Assembly (NCBI RefSeq): GCF_000577615.1
Contig: NZ_CBXX010000034.1
Span: forward strand, 1-64,000
Direction of reading: 5' to 3'
DNA length: 64,000 nt
From: Herbaspirillum sp. RV1423
GTDB taxonomy: Bacteria; Pseudomonadota; Gammaproteobacteria; Burkholderiales; Burkholderiaceae_D
The position numbers and the translations under genes were made by a program. The notes beneath the pieces were generated by a model. It was not told the DNA's origin. It was given only the letters and a program-made list of their open reading frames with translations, and ran no database searches. Positions 54,503 through 64,000 of the stretch are shown here, piece after piece; position 1 is the stretch's first letter, and the number at the start of each line of letters is the position of its first letter.

Positions 54503-54515
54503 GCCTAGTATAGGC
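54503..54515. promoter_or_regulatory. Palindrome in divergent XRE/hypothetical promoter region
   Basis: GCCTA-GTA-TAGGC is a perfect inverted repeat 55 bases from the XRE start and 73 bases from the hypothetical gene start, in the AT-rich divergent promoter. Short palindromes of this kind are typical XRE targets. The same motif is absent upstream of copy 1 of the hypothetical gene. Confidence 0.4.
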
Positions 54516-54587
54516 GCTTAATGTTCTATTGTGTTCGCTCAGTTAATTACGCCGTTTCTTACCATTCAACCAAATTAAAGAGGATAA

Positions 54588-54956
54588 ATGAACGAACACA
54601 TAGATTTAACTTTGGATCTGGCAAGGCTGATGAGATTTACCGGCCGCATTGGCGGCGCCCTTCGTCAATACGGTGATGGTTTGCGGGATGAAGACCAGGA
54701 GGTATCAAGAAAATGTCTGCTCCTGTCGAATCTGCTGCTTCATTTCGAACGGCTGGGTATTGATATCCAGAGAGGCGATTCAGCCATACTGGCTGAGACA
54801 TGTACCGGGTTGGTCAATGTATGCCAATTCTATGAACGGAAAAATCTCGCCTGCACGGCGTTGATAAATCTGAGTGAAGTCAGAAATATTTTCCAGGATA
54901 TCCAAACAAAGATATCGCCAAAGATGGCACACGTGAGACCTAAATTTCGCACATGA
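54588..54956 (+). CDS. Hypothetical protein, copy 2 of a near-identical pair
   Basis: A 122-residue protein of unknown function, differing from the product of the gene at 50141 at 11 positions (for example D2N, N34D, L55R). The RBS (AGAGG) is a little weaker than in copy 1. DNA similarity stops soon after the stop codon and before the RBS, so the duplicated unit is about the gene itself. It faces the XRE regulator across a short divergent promoter. The predicted helical content and polar composition suggest a soluble regulator or adaptor, without firm support. Confidence 0.75.
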   Translation: MNEHIDLTLDLARLMRFTGRIGGALRQYGDGLRDEDQEVSRKCLLLSNLLLHFERLGIDIQRGDSAILAETCTGLVNVCQFYERKNLACTALINLSEVRNIFQDIQTKISPKMAHVRPKFRT

Positions 54957-55034
54957 ATTGAGGTAAAAAAATATGAAAACTGAATCGCCAACCGTTCGCT
55001 GGATTTCAGGATTAGGCCTCAACTCGCCAATCCA

Positions 55035-55481
55035 TCAACCAGGAATCTCGGCCTCCACCAGTTGCCCGAGAAGCACCAGCGACTCCTGCCATCCAAGATA
55101 GCAAGCCTCGGGCGGAATGGCTTCCGGTATGCCTTCCTGCACGATGTTGACTTCCGTGCCGCAGGAGACTTTCTGCAAAGTAATTGTCGTCTGCATTTCA
55201 CCCGCCAGGTTGGGATCGTCGAATTTGTCCGTATGCCGGATGCGTTGGGCGGGGATGAGTTCGAGATACTTGCCTTCGAAGGAATGACTGTTTTTCGTCG
55301 AGAAGTTGGTAAACGACATCTTGTAGGTGCCGCCCACCCTGGCGTCGATATGGTGGACCTTGCAGGTGAAGCCGTGCGGCGGAAGCCATTTCGTCAGTGC
55401 GTCGGCGTCAAGAAACGCCCGGTAGATTCTCTCCTGGGGTGCGCGGAGCACGCGATGAAGCCGGATTGTGTTCGTCGCCAT
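55035..55481 (-). CDS. SRPBCC (AHSA1/START-like) family protein
   Basis: A 148-residue helix-grip protein. The opening TIRLHRVLRAPQERIYRAFLDADALTKWLPPHGFTC is the AHSA1-like pattern, with DARVGGTYKMSFTNF following and a C-terminal GWQESLVLLGQLVEAEIPG helix. Such proteins bind small hydrophobic ligands or, as in Aha1, Hsp90-like partners; most bacterial members have unknown roles. The ATG at 55481 with GGAAGAG upstream was chosen over an extended frame. It stands alone between the hypothetical gene and the signalling block. Confidence 0.87.
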   Translation of the reverse strand: MATNTIRLHRVLRAPQERIYRAFLDADALTKWLPPHGFTCKVHHIDARVGGTYKMSFTNFSTKNSHSFEGKYLELIPAQRIRHTDKFDDPNLAGEMQTTITLQKVSCGTEVNIVQEGIPEAIPPEACYLGWQESLVLLGQLVEAEIPG

Positions 55482-56108
55482 GATGACTCTTCCTTTCCAT
55501 GCGATGTGATGACTGACATTGATATGGAGCGCAGTTCCGTCTGGTAACGCCGGCTGCTGCAATATAACCCCACCCCGCTTGAAGATCCGAGACCGGCATG
55601 TCGCCTGTGTTGTTTGCAGTGTCTCGATATTGTTTTTATACCGTACCCGATTTCCGTGAAAAGCCGCAAATCGGGATGTATGGCGTGATCATACTCCTGA
55701 GGGGCGGGCTGGCTTCGGGGCGCATGGGTGAGTGGTGCTCATGGCCGGTTGCTGAAAATCGTTTATCAATTTTGTGGCGGGGGAGAGACGGATGGGCGGA
55801 GGTGATGGCGGTCGCAAGGACGATTGCCCAAAAGCACCGTCGCATAGAGCGTTCCCGGGCGTTTTCGGAATGGCCTCGCTTCCCGGTCCGCCGCCTGATT
55901 TTTTGTGGCCGGCTTTGTCAGATTTTTCCTGCTCAGAATCAGCAGAGTCTGATACCCACATGAGGCAAATCAATTTATCCTGAGAAAAATATTGACATAA
56001 GCTGCGACACGAAAACGGCAACTTATTCAACGATGAATTCCCGGGGGTAGCGGCAAAAACAGATCAGGGGGAGGGTGCGGTGTTTATCGCGTAGCGCCAT
56101 CTTTCAGA
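55482..56108. other. Intergenic region before the GGDEF-EAL gene
   Basis: This 627-base gap contains open frames on both strands (for example 55598-55963) without RBS or protein character, and I see no gene. It is probably the upstream regulatory region of the GGDEF-EAL gene plus degenerate sequence. No clear palindrome or promoter could be singled out. Confidence 0.5.
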
Positions 56109-58637
56109 ATGGCTCGGATCGTTCCGCGATTTCCTTCACCCATGCTTAACAGGCAGCAAGATATGAATCATTGTGAACAGCTCATCATGGGCCTTCCGAC
56201 CAGCTTGATCGTGGTGGATGCAAATTTTCATGTCTTGTCGGTTAATTCCCTGGCGATGGCGATGCTTGGTTTGCGGGGTGGGGATACGCCGCTGGCCAAA
56301 CCGCTTTCCGCGTTGATCGATAGCAGCGACTTGTTTGACCGGCTGAAACAGGTCCTCGTCACCGGGTCGCCGCTGCATAAACTGCCCGTGCCGTTGTCGA
56401 TCAATGCCGCCACGCGCCACTTTGAATTCCATGTCGCGCGCACGAGGATGGCGGGGGCGCATATCCTGCTGTTGACGATACAGGATGTCACGGAGCATAT
56501 CCTTGCACAGGAAAAAATGCGCCGCTTCCGCACGGCCTTGAACAGTTCGGTCGATGCCATCCTGCTCTTCAATCCCGACGACATGCGTATTCTTGACGCC
56601 AATGCCACCGCGTCAAGGATATTGGGTTACCGATACGATGAACTTCTGTCGCTGAGCGTGCAGGATCTTCGCCTGGATCTGGACGAGGACGCGGTGGCGA
56701 AGGGCGCCTACGCGCAGCTTCAAAGCGACGGCAAATCCATGACGCATGAATGCGTCTATCTGCGCAAGGACGGCGTACACCTGCCGGTCGAGGTTTATCT
56801 CAGTTCTCTCCATTCCGACGGCAGGAAAATCATCATCGCAACCGTGCGGGATATCACCCGCCGCGTCCAGGTATCCAACGAACTGGATAAAAGCGAGGCG
56901 CGTTTTCGGGTGGCGTTCAATCAGGCCGCGGTCGGGCTGGCGCACGTTGCTCCGGACGGCCGTTGGCTGATGGTCAACCAGAAGCTCTGCGAGATCGCCG
57001 GCTATACGGCGCAGGAGCTGCTGCAAATGACGTATCACGATGTCACCCACGCCGATGATCAGGATGGCGATCAGGAATTGGCGCGTCGCATGCTGTCCGG
57101 AGAGATTGCCCATTACACCCGGGAAAAGCGGTATCAGCGCAAGGACGGGCGGAACATCTGGGTCAACGTCACCAGTTCCCTGATACGCGATGAAGTCGGG
57201 AAGGCCATGTATTACATCACCGTGATCGAGGATATTTCCAGGCGCAAGGGGGTGGAAGATGCTTTGCAATATCTGGCCAATCACGACGCGTTGACCAGTC
57301 TTCCCAATCGTTTGCTGTTGCTCAATCGCCTGTCTGAAGCCATTGCGCACGCCGGGCGCCTGGGGCGGTATGTGGCTGTCATGTTCGTTGATCTGGACCG
57401 GCTGAAGTTCATCAATGACAGGCTGGGACATGCGGCGGGGGATGAAGTGATTGTCGCGGCGGGGCTTCGGCTGTCGTCCAATCTCAGGGACGGCGATTTC
57501 GTTTCCCGCCTGGGAGGCGACGAGTTCGTGGTGGTGCTGGCGGATCTGGAGAAGGTGGAGGGCGTCGGGCTTGCCGCGGCGCGCTTGCTCGAATCCATGT
57601 CGCGGCCATTGCACATACTCGAGCAGGAGTTTTTCAGCACCTGCAGCATCGGCATCAGCCTTTATCCCAAGGACGGCATCGATGAACAGACGTTGTTGAA
57701 GAACGCGGATACGGCGATGTACCGGGCCAAGGAGGCGGGCGGCAACAATTTCCAGTTCTACACGACAGAGATGATGTCGGATACGGGTTCCATCGACCGC
57801 ATCATGATAGAAAGCGCGCTGCGCCGCGCGCAGGAACGGGGAGAATTCGTACTCCGCTATCAACCGAAGGTCGATATTCCGTCGGGCAGGATCATCGGCG
57901 TGGAAGCATTGTTGCGCTGGATACTGCCGGATCAGTCGCGGGTTTCGCCGGCGGAGTTCATCCCGATTGCGGAAGAGACCGGCCTGATCGTTCCCATCGG
58001 CGAATGGGTGTTGCGCACAGCCTGCGCCCAGAACGTGGCCTGGCAGGCCGCCGGGCTGCCGCCCGTCAGAATGGCGGTCAATCTTTCAGCGCGTCAGTTC
58101 AAGCAGCAGGATCTTGTACAAATGGTGGCGCGCGTGCTGGAGGAAACCGGCTGCAGCGCCACGCATCTGGAGCTGGAAATCACCGAGAGCGTGGTGATGG
58201 ACAGGCCCGAGGCGGCAGCGGAAATCATGCGCCAGTTCAGTCATATGGGCGTGCATCTGTCGATCGATGACTTCGGCACCGGCTATTCAAGCCTGAGCTA
58301 CCTGAAGCGTTTTCCCATCAATACGCTCAAGATCGATCAGTCGTTTGTCAAGGAGATCCCGGGGAACACGGACGATGCGGCCATCGTCAAGGCCGTGATC
58401 GCATTGGCGCACAGCTTGAAGCTCAAGGTGATTGCCGAGGGCGTGGAAACCGAATCGCAATTGAATTTCCTACGCAACCAGCGATGCGATGAGATGCAGG
58501 GTTACCTCTTCAGCCGTCCGGTGTCTTCCGACGCTTTCGTGCAATTGTTGTTGAACGACGCGGATGTTGTGCCATGGAAGGCGGATAGGTTCACTGGGCG
58601 CGGGAAAGACGCGGCAGCGCCTTCGTCTCCTGCGTAG
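56109..58637 (+). CDS. PAS-GGDEF-EAL cyclic-di-GMP signalling protein
   Basis: An 842-residue cytoplasmic protein with three PAS-type domains (roughly residues 20-130, 140-260 and 265-385), a GGDEF domain with intact [13 protein letters not shown] and an RxxD inhibitory site (RDGD) five residues before it, and an EAL domain with [32 protein letters not shown] and AEGVETESQ. The catalytic signatures of both cyclase and phosphodiesterase are kept, so either or both activities are possible. ATGs at 56142 and 56163 are alternative starts. It is followed by a chemoreceptor gene, suggesting a motility or biofilm decision role. Confidence 0.92.
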   Translation: MARIVPRFPSPMLNRQQDMNHCEQLIMGLPTSLIVVDANFHVLSVNSLAMAMLGLRGGDTPLAKPLSALIDSSDLFDRLKQVLVTGSPLHKLPVPLSINAATRHFEFHVARTRMAGAHILLLTIQDVTEHILAQEKMRRFRTALNSSVDAILLFNPDDMRILDANATASRILGYRYDELLSLSVQDLRLDLDEDAVAKGAYAQLQSDGKSMTHECVYLRKDGVHLPVEVYLSSLHSDGRKIIIATVRDITRRVQVSNELDKSEARFRVAFNQAAVGLAHVAPDGRWLMVNQKLCEIAGYTAQELLQMTYHDVTHADDQDGDQELARRMLSGEIAHYTREKRYQRKDGRNIWVNVTSSLIRDEVGKAMYYITVIEDISRRKGVEDALQYLANHDALTSLPNRLLLLNRLSEAIAHAGRLGRYVAVMFVDLDRLKFINDRLGHAAGDEVIVAAGLRLSSNLRDGDFVSRLGGDEFVVVLADLEKVEGVGLAAARLLESMSRPLHILEQEFFSTCSIGISLYPKDGIDEQTLLKNADTAMYRAKEAGGNNFQFYTTEMMSDTGSIDRIMIESALRRAQERGEFVLRYQPKVDIPSGRIIGVEALLRWILPDQSRVSPAEFIPIAEETGLIVPIGEWVLRTACAQNVAWQAAGLPPVRMAVNLSARQFKQQDLVQMVARVLEETGCSATHLELEITESVVMDRPEAAAEIMRQFSHMGVHLSIDDFGTGYSSLSYLKRFPINTLKIDQSFVKEIPGNTDDAAIVKAVIALAHSLKLKVIAEGVETESQLNFLRNQRCDEMQGYLFSRPVSSDAFVQLLLNDADVVPWKADRFTGRGKDAAAPSSPA

Positions 58638-58766
58638 AGAAGAGAGTTTTTGAAACCTGCCTGGCCGTCAGCGCATGTCTTCGGCCGAGACAGGGCTGCC
58701 CGAGCGCATGCAGGCCTGAAAAATCTGAAATGCCATCCACTTACCATCATCATTATCGGAGTCAAT

Positions 58767-60488
58767 ATGTCGTTTCAAAATTTGAGAATCGGTGCTCGCC
58801 TGGGGGCGGGGTTTGCCGTGGTGCTTGTGCTGCTTGCGGCTATTGTCGGTCTGGCTCTGAATTCCATGGGCGGCATCCAGAGGCAATTGAATGAAATCGT
58901 GGAGGACCATAACGCCAAAAGTTCTTTAGTCAACATCATGGTGGATAACTTCCGGGATATTTCCGTGCTGGTCACCAATGTCGTGTTGCTTCAGGATGAG
59001 GCGGAAATGCAGGCGCAAATGGCAAAAATAACCGCCGCGCGCGAGAGATACGCCAAGGCGCACAAGCAGTTGACCTCCATGCAGTTGGATGACAAAGAGC
59101 ATGAGTTGCTGTCCAGACTCGAGGAACTGATGAAGGTGACGGGACCTCTTGTGAATAAAACGATTGAGTTGGGCTTGCAAAACAAAAATGCAGAGGCCAC
59201 CGATATGTTGATGAAGCAAGCCGGTCCGAGCATCCGGAAATTGATCGGCATCATTGACGACGTTGTTGCTTATGAAAAAACTTCATCCGAAGCCGCGGCC
59301 GAAGAGGCCAAAAGGGAATACACCAATGCGCGCAATCTGATGCTCACGCTCGGCGTGCTGGCAATCGCCCTGGGCGTGGTGGTCGCCTGGTTTATCACGC
59401 GTTCGATCACGCGCCCGATCAATGATGCGGTGAGGGTCGCCAAGACGGTCGCTTCAGGCGATCTGACCAGCCGTATCGAGGTCACCTCGAAAGACGAAAC
59501 CGGTCAGTTGCTGCAGGCGCTGGAGCACATGAACGGCAGCTTGCTCGACGTGGTCGGACAAGTGCGCAGCGGCACCGACACCATCGCCACCGCGTCGAGC
59601 CAGATCGCGGCCGGCAATTCGGATCTGTCCTCGCGAACCGAACAGCAGGCCGGGTCCCTTGAAGAGACCGCATCGTCGATGGAAGAACTGACCTCGACCG
59701 TCAAGCAGAACGCCGACAACGCGCGTCAGGCCAATCAATTGGCCATCTCCGCGTCGGACGTGGCGGTCAAGGGAGGCACCGTCGTATCGCAAGTGGTCGG
59801 CACGATGGGGTCGATCAAGGAATCGGCGGGAAAGATCGTCGACATTATCGGGGTGATTGACGGCATTGCCTTCCAGACCAATATTCTCGCGCTGAACGCT
59901 GCCGTGGAAGCTGCGCGCGCCGGCGAACAGGGCAGGGGCTTCGCCGTGGTGGCGACGGAAGTCAGAAGTCTGGCGCAACGTTCGGCCAGCGCCGCCAAGG
60001 AAATCAAGATCCTGATCGGCGACTCCGTCGAGAAGGTCGAAACCGGCAGCAAGCTGGTTCATGAGGCCGGTACGACCATGGAGGAAATCGTCGCCAGCGT
60101 CAAACGCGTCACCGACATCATGGGAGAAATTACTTCGGCCAGCCGCGAGCAGGAAGAAGGCATCGAGCAGATCAATCAGGCCATCATGCAAATGGATCAG
60201 GTGACCCAGCAAAACTCGGCGCTGGTGGAAGAAGCGGCAGCGGCCGCCGCGTCGTTGCAAGATCAGGCCGACAATCTGGCGAAAGTGGTCAGCGTGTTCA
60301 CGCTCGACAGCACGCGGGCTGCATCCTTGAGGCCCGTCAAGACGATCGGTCCGGTGGTCGGACACATCACGGCGAAGAAACCGGTGCAGGTCAGACCTAA
60401 GCAGGTCGCCGGCAGGGCGCAACCGGAGGCGACCGCAAGAGAGCTGGCGATCAGAGGAAGCGACAAGGACGAATGGGAAGCATTTTAA
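58767..60488 (+). CDS. Methyl-accepting chemotaxis protein (4HB_MCP type)
   Basis: A 573-residue chemoreceptor. A first transmembrane helix (about 10-32), a four-helix periplasmic sensor domain, a second helix near 195-215, a HAMP domain ([18 protein letters not shown]) and the conserved signalling tip [21 protein letters not shown] are all present. The C-terminus ends DEWEAF, resembling the CheR/CheB-binding pentapeptide of full-length receptors. It is transcribed in the direction of the GGDEF-EAL gene, 129 bases downstream. The ligand is unknown. The ATG at 58767 was chosen; the open frame upstream lacks receptor character. Confidence 0.93.
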   Translation: MSFQNLRIGARLGAGFAVVLVLLAAIVGLALNSMGGIQRQLNEIVEDHNAKSSLVNIMVDNFRDISVLVTNVVLLQDEAEMQAQMAKITAARERYAKAHKQLTSMQLDDKEHELLSRLEELMKVTGPLVNKTIELGLQNKNAEATDMLMKQAGPSIRKLIGIIDDVVAYEKTSSEAAAEEAKREYTNARNLMLTLGVLAIALGVVVAWFITRSITRPINDAVRVAKTVASGDLTSRIEVTSKDETGQLLQALEHMNGSLLDVVGQVRSGTDTIATASSQIAAGNSDLSSRTEQQAGSLEETASSMEELTSTVKQNADNARQANQLAISASDVAVKGGTVVSQVVGTMGSIKESAGKIVDIIGVIDGIAFQTNILALNAAVEAARAGEQGRGFAVVATEVRSLAQRSASAAKEIKILIGDSVEKVETGSKLVHEAGTTMEEIVASVKRVTDIMGEITSASREQEEGIEQINQAIMQMDQVTQQNSALVEEAAAAAASLQDQADNLAKVVSVFTLDSTRAASLRPVKTIGPVVGHITAKKPVQVRPKQVAGRAQPEATARELAIRGSDKDEWEAF

Positions 60489-60552
60489 AAACCGACGGAT
60501 ATTGACTGACGGCACGTTCCGCGTGCCGTCAGGCGATCTGCCGGGCGCTTGC

Positions 60553-60699
60553 CTGCAATTGGCTTCGGCGTTCTGTAGATGCGCAAAAGAAATGATAATT
60601 TTGATCGGAGACTTTGTTGAAAAAGCCGATGCCGGCACCCATCTGATAAGTCAAAGAAGCCACGCAATGATGGCCAAGATTGCGGCATTGATGACATAG
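60553..60699 (+). pseudogene. Degenerate fragment of a second chemoreceptor signalling domain
   Basis: About 48 codons align with the upstream receptor: LASAFCRCAKEMIILIGDFVEK in this fragment against [22 protein letters not shown] (positions compared residue by residue; strings given in part), with ADAGTHLISQRSHAMMAKI continuing the pattern before a stop codon. The rest of the receptor is missing. It is 65 bases beyond the intact receptor gene, so it is most likely the remnant of a deleted neighbouring paralogue. Confidence 0.55.
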
Positions 60700-61051
60700 A
60701 TTGATGGAGACACGAGCGACATTGTCGGCGCCGGCTTTGCACAGAGCAACGGCATCGGCAAGCCCGGCGGATCCGGAGATCCTGCCATTGCCGGAGTTTT
60801 CTACCACGCCCCCGAACATGCCGCCGGACATTGAAGTTGGGCGGGAGCAATGCCTTTGCATCGCAAGGCATTCCTGTCTCCTGCGAAAAAAATGTTCGTC
60901 TGCGGCGACAAGATACATATGCCCGGAAGTTGCACGCCGGCCAGAATTCAATTGCAAGAATACCTGTTGACGTTGTCGGCGGTCAGTCCTTTCTCATACC
61001 AAAAGCACTCCCTTTTAACTTGATTCGGTTCGCATTGTTGACGATAAAGCC
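60700..61051. other. Intergenic remnant region before the PAS kinase
   Basis: This 352-base region between the receptor fragment and the histidine kinase contains no gene that I can support. Parts could belong to the same decayed receptor, but similarity is not recognisable by eye beyond the fragment already listed. Confidence 0.5.
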
Positions 61052-62941
61052 ATGATGAACATGAAAAATACCAAGGGGAAATACGCTTGCAGCCTTATCT
61101 CGCCGAGACATGGCAAAAGAAATAAACTGGAAAAAAATCGTCTGGCGAAAAAGACGGCCTTGTGTCTTGGGGCTTTCGAACAAGCCGCTGTCGGCATGGC
61201 CTACGCGACCCGGAGCGGAAAGTGGATAAGGGTCAACGCGCACTTTTGCAATATCCTCGGTTACAGCGAGGAGGAACTGGTGAACAGACGCTTTCTGAGC
61301 ATCACCCATCCGGACGACATTGAACAGGATATTGCGGAACTCAAAGACCTGTACGCGGGGAAGGTGTCGACGATTTCCAGGGAGAAACGCTACATCCGAA
61401 AAGACGGTACACTCGTTTGGGTGAATGTACGTATTTCGATGGCGCCGTTCGGCGCAGGTACGCCATTTCACATCTGCATCATCGAAGATATGACTTGCCG
61501 CAAACTTGCCGAGAATGCTCTACGTTTGAGTGAAGACAGTTTGAAAAGCGCGCAGCGTATCGGGCAATTGGGTACCTGGGACTGGAACATTGCGACGAAA
61601 GAATTTTTTTGGTCCACCGAAATCGACCAGATTTTCGGGATGAAGCCGTTGGACTATGAATCGTTCTTGTTGCGGGTCCATCCCGATGATCGCGGATACG
61701 TCATCCTTTCCATAGAACAGGCACATTGCAAGGAGCAACCGTATAGCATCGATTATCGTATCGTCCGGCCGGACAATTCAGAACGGATTGTGCATGCGCA
61801 GGGCGAAGTCACTTTTGATACGCAGGGAAACCCTGTCAGAATGACCGGCATCATTCAGGACATCACCGAGCGCAGGGTTGCGGAGGACCGATTGAGAGAG
61901 AGCGAGGCAAGATTCAAGAATCTGTCCAGCAACATCCCGGGGATGGTGTTTCAACTGCGATTGAGCGATTCCGGTTTCGAGTTCACGTATATCAGCGACG
62001 GCTCCATTGCCGTATGCGGCTTGCCGCCGGACAGCATCCAGAGCGATCCCTCGGCGTTTGTCAATCTGTTGCTTCCGGCGCACCGCGCAGAGTTTCATGA
62101 TTCGATGCGGCAGTCGGCGCAAAACAATTCCATATGGAATTGGGAAGGACAACTGACATCTGAGGGAACGGATACGAACTGGATCAACTTAAGGGCGACG
62201 CCGCGGGGCATCGGCATGGGCGACGTCATCTGGGATGGCGTGATTTTCGATATCAGCGAAAGCAAACGAAACGAAGCTGAGCTCCGGCAATCGAGGGAAA
62301 AACTGCGCGCGTTGTCCGCGCATCAGATCGTCGTGAAAGAGGCCGAGGGCAAGAGGATTGCACGTGAGATCCATGATGAGCTGGGGCAACGGCTGACGGT
62401 ATTGAGGATGGATGTCCTGATGCTGCCCAAGGCATTGAAGAATCATTCCAATGCCTTGACGGAAACAGTTGCCCAGATGAAGGGTTCGATCGACAGCATT
62501 TTGCGGATCGTCCGCAACATCGCGTCGCATCTCAGGCCGTCCGCGCTGGATATGGGAATCAATCTGGCGGTCGAATGGCTGGTGGACGATTTCCAGAGCA
62601 GCGTCAGGATACCTTGCGAATTCAATAACAGGCTGGCGCAGGATTTTTATCTTGACGATGAGCGGGCAACCGGGATTTTTCGTATTCTTCAGGAGTCCCT
62701 GACCAATGTGACGCGGCATGCCAATGCAAGCCGCATAGAAATCACGCTGGACAGCGACGATCGGTACTTGTATCTGAAAATCAGCGATAACGGTGTAGGA
62801 TTCGACTCCTCGATAGCAGACGGTCAGAAGACATACGGCCTGAGCGGAATGCGCGAGCGCGCCACGGCGTTTGGCGGTGATGTTAGGATTGCAAGCTCCC
62901 CGGGAAATGGGACCACCGTGTGGGCATCTATTCCTTTATGA
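61052..62941 (+). CDS. PAS-domain sensor histidine kinase (NarX/DegS-type HisKA_3)
   Basis: A 629-residue soluble kinase. Three PAS domains (about 35-155, 165-285 and 290-405; the first with GYSEEELVNRRFLSITHPDD and a PAC-type REKRYIRKDGTLVWV) precede the HisKA_3 box RIAREIHDELGQRLTVLRMD and a compact HATPase with NVTRHANASRIEITL and DNGVGFD. There is no transmembrane segment, so it senses a cytoplasmic signal. An ATG one codon group later (61058) is possible. The response regulator gene follows after 25 bases, so this is a cognate two-component pair. Confidence 0.92.
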   Translation: MMNMKNTKGKYACSLISPRHGKRNKLEKNRLAKKTALCLGAFEQAAVGMAYATRSGKWIRVNAHFCNILGYSEEELVNRRFLSITHPDDIEQDIAELKDLYAGKVSTISREKRYIRKDGTLVWVNVRISMAPFGAGTPFHICIIEDMTCRKLAENALRLSEDSLKSAQRIGQLGTWDWNIATKEFFWSTEIDQIFGMKPLDYESFLLRVHPDDRGYVILSIEQAHCKEQPYSIDYRIVRPDNSERIVHAQGEVTFDTQGNPVRMTGIIQDITERRVAEDRLRESEARFKNLSSNIPGMVFQLRLSDSGFEFTYISDGSIAVCGLPPDSIQSDPSAFVNLLLPAHRAEFHDSMRQSAQNNSIWNWEGQLTSEGTDTNWINLRATPRGIGMGDVIWDGVIFDISESKRNEAELRQSREKLRALSAHQIVVKEAEGKRIAREIHDELGQRLTVLRMDVLMLPKALKNHSNALTETVAQMKGSIDSILRIVRNIASHLRPSALDMGINLAVEWLVDDFQSSVRIPCEFNNRLAQDFYLDDERATGIFRILQESLTNVTRHANASRIEITLDSDDRYLYLKISDNGVGFDSSIADGQKTYGLSGMRERATAFGGDVRIASSPGNGTTVWASIPL

Positions 62942-62966
62942 CTTTGTTGCCAGGATGGAATGTCGG

Positions 62967-63593
62967 ATGATCAAAATTCTCATTGCTGATGATCACGGGA
63001 TGATGCGCGAAGGTTTGAAACGCATCATCGCCACCACTGGAAAAATGATGGTGGTGGCTGAGGCCGTCAACGGTCTGGAGGTGCTTGAGAAACTGGGAAA
63101 GGCCGATTGCAATTTGCTGCTATTGGACCTGACCATGCAGGGCATCAGCGGCATGGACCTGATCAAGCAGGTAAAGAACCGGCGTCCGGGATTATCCATC
63201 CTGGTGTTGAGCATGCACAATGAAGGGAAAATCGCGGCGGCCGCATTGAAGGCGGGCGCCAGGGGATACCTTACGAAAGACAGCGACCCCGATCGCTTGC
63301 TGGAGGCCATACAAAAAGTCGCCGGCGGAGGACGGTATATCGACCCCAGCATGGTCGACAAAATCGTTTTCGAGGACGAGGAAAATGTGCTTCCCCACGA
63401 GCATCTCTCCCAGAGGGAGCGTCAGATATTCATCATGATCGCGGCCGGGAAATCGACGGGAAAAATCGCTGCTGAATTATTCCTGAGCGCCAAAACCGTG
63501 AGCACCCACAAGCGCCGGATCCTGGAGAAGATGAATGCGGACAATGCCGCCGATCTGGTTCGTTACTCCGTCGCGCATCAATTGACGGAATAG
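62967..63593 (+). CDS. NarL/FixJ family response regulator
   Basis: A 208-residue regulator: receiver domain (IKILIADDHGMMREGLKRII, phospho-Asp in LLLLDLTMQGISG, Lys in GYLTKDSD) and a C-terminal LuxR-type HTH (LSQRERQIFIMIAAGKSTGKIAAELFLSAKTVSTHKRRILEKM, given in parts: LSQRERQIF and SAKTVSTHKRRIL). The start ATG at 62967 gives the normal receiver N-terminus MIKILIADDH; an upstream ATG at 62955 is possible. It is paired with the PAS kinase and would control unknown target promoters, plausibly motility genes of the block. Confidence 0.93.
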   Translation: MIKILIADDHGMMREGLKRIIATTGKMMVVAEAVNGLEVLEKLGKADCNLLLLDLTMQGISGMDLIKQVKNRRPGLSILVLSMHNEGKIAAAALKAGARGYLTKDSDPDRLLEAIQKVAGGGRYIDPSMVDKIVFEDEENVLPHEHLSQRERQIFIMIAAGKSTGKIAAELFLSAKTVSTHKRRILEKMNADNAADLVRYSVAHQLTE

Positions 63594-63623
63594 ACGGGAT
63601 AGCGGAACCGGCGCGTCAAAACC

Positions 63624-64000
63624 TTATTCCATCGCCGGTACTTTTAAACGCAGCCATTGTCGTCCTATCGCCAGGTGAGCTAGCAACGCAATGACGCCGT
63701 TGAGCAGCAGTGCGTCGCGTACTCCCAAAAAACTGATGGATACACCGGTGATCAGGCTGCCAAGCGAAACGCCGCCGCGCATGGCAAGCATGAACAACGC
63801 GACCGTCTGGCCGCGCAAGCGTGCCGGCGCCATTGCCTGCAACAGCGAGTTGGCGGAAGTGTTGCCAACGCACATGGCCAGCCCGGCGCATCCCAACAGG
63901 ACGGGCAACACGGTAATCCAGGGATTGACGGCGACCAGCACAAGGATCAGTCCGTAGCTCGAGGCGGCGATTGTGCTCAGATGCCGCCGATCGCGCGCCG
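63624..64000 (-). CDS. MFS transporter, C-terminal part (5' end beyond window)
   Basis: The last ~125 codons of a major facilitator gene read off the right window edge. The frame from 64000 gives ASSYGLILVLVAVNPWITVL, then AMAPARLRGQTVALFMLAMRGG and the final helices ending KVPAME. The LRGQTVALFMLAMRGG-type loop between helices 10 and 11 is typical of MFS exporters of the EntS/MFS_3 kind. Nothing about substrate can be said. It is convergent with the response regulator gene. Confidence 0.8.
   Translation of the reverse strand, partial: ARDRRHLSTIAASSYGLILVLVAVNPWITVLPVLLGCAGLAMCVGNTSANSLLQAMAPARLRGQTVALFMLAMRGGVSLGSLITGVSISFLGVRDALLLNGVIALLAHLAIGRQWLRLKVPAME

Noticed and set aside
55598..55963. 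121-codon frame before the GGDEF-EAL gene
   Set aside because: No RBS, odd composition, and overlapping frames on the opposite strand are equally long.

Overview
The window reads as a chromosomal segment of a betaproteobacterium, most likely Oxalobacteraceae in the Herbaspirillum/Collimonas neighbourhood. This is inferred from high GC with strong third-position bias, a BetR-domain response regulator, REP-like intergenic palindromes of the type seen in that family, and an abundance of IclR regulators and Liv-type transporters. No rRNA, CRISPR array, integrase or intact insertion sequence was found; there is one tRNA, Gly(CCC). Layout: 1-590 is the 5' part of etfB. 676-15555 is a CoA-thioester catabolic cluster: two adjacent IclR regulators, then, divergently, an SDR, a hydratase-2 hot-dog protein, a citryl-CoA-lyase-like protein, two crotonase-fold enzymes, a complete Liv ABC importer, an acyl-CoA ligase, a MaoC dehydratase and a nitronate monooxygenase. 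The genes fit uptake, CoA activation and shortening of an unknown acid, with electrons perhaps passed to the neighbouring ETF. A 143-bp MITE-like element follows (15624-15766). 15944-24535 is a second catabolic island: MFS exporter, amidohydrolase, RraA/HMG-aldolase-like protein, aminotransferase, polar amino-acid ABC importer and a divergent IclR regulator. 24967-27641 holds a TDT-family channel, a GlxA-type regulator and a flavin-reductase-like protein. 27782-33313 holds an ABC importer with a fused LivH-LivM permease and no binding protein, a DadA-like oxidase and an Lrp regulator. 33450-36152 encodes a homodimeric 2-oxoacid dehydrogenase E1 (AceE/MdeB type). Directly downstream (36171-37786) is the most unusual structure of the window: about eight tandem ~193-bp units, each made of a REP-like hairpin plus a copy of the 3' end of that E1 gene, with a 575-bp higher-order period. 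Then come two tandem uppP paralogues, recQ, trmB and tRNA-Gly. From about 42.5 to 46.5 kb the DNA becomes strikingly AT-rich. This foreign-looking island carries a small ORF with a strong Shine-Dalgarno, an OLD-type ATPase/TOPRIM nuclease and a multi-pass membrane protein, a plausible but unproven defence module. 46694-49868 is a signalling module: a periplasmic molybdopterin-fold protein, a kinase-less copy of a sensor, the full histidine kinase and a convergent BetR-receiver regulator. Two nearly identical 122-residue genes (50141 and 54588) flank arfB, leuA (with a leader peptide and attenuator visible in the sequence), an AraC regulator and an XRE regulator. 55035-63593 holds an SRPBCC protein and then a motility/second-messenger block: PAS-GGDEF-EAL protein, chemoreceptor, a decayed chemoreceptor fragment, and a PAS histidine kinase with NarL-type regulator. 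The window ends inside an MFS gene. All calls are from reading the sequence; no database search was run.
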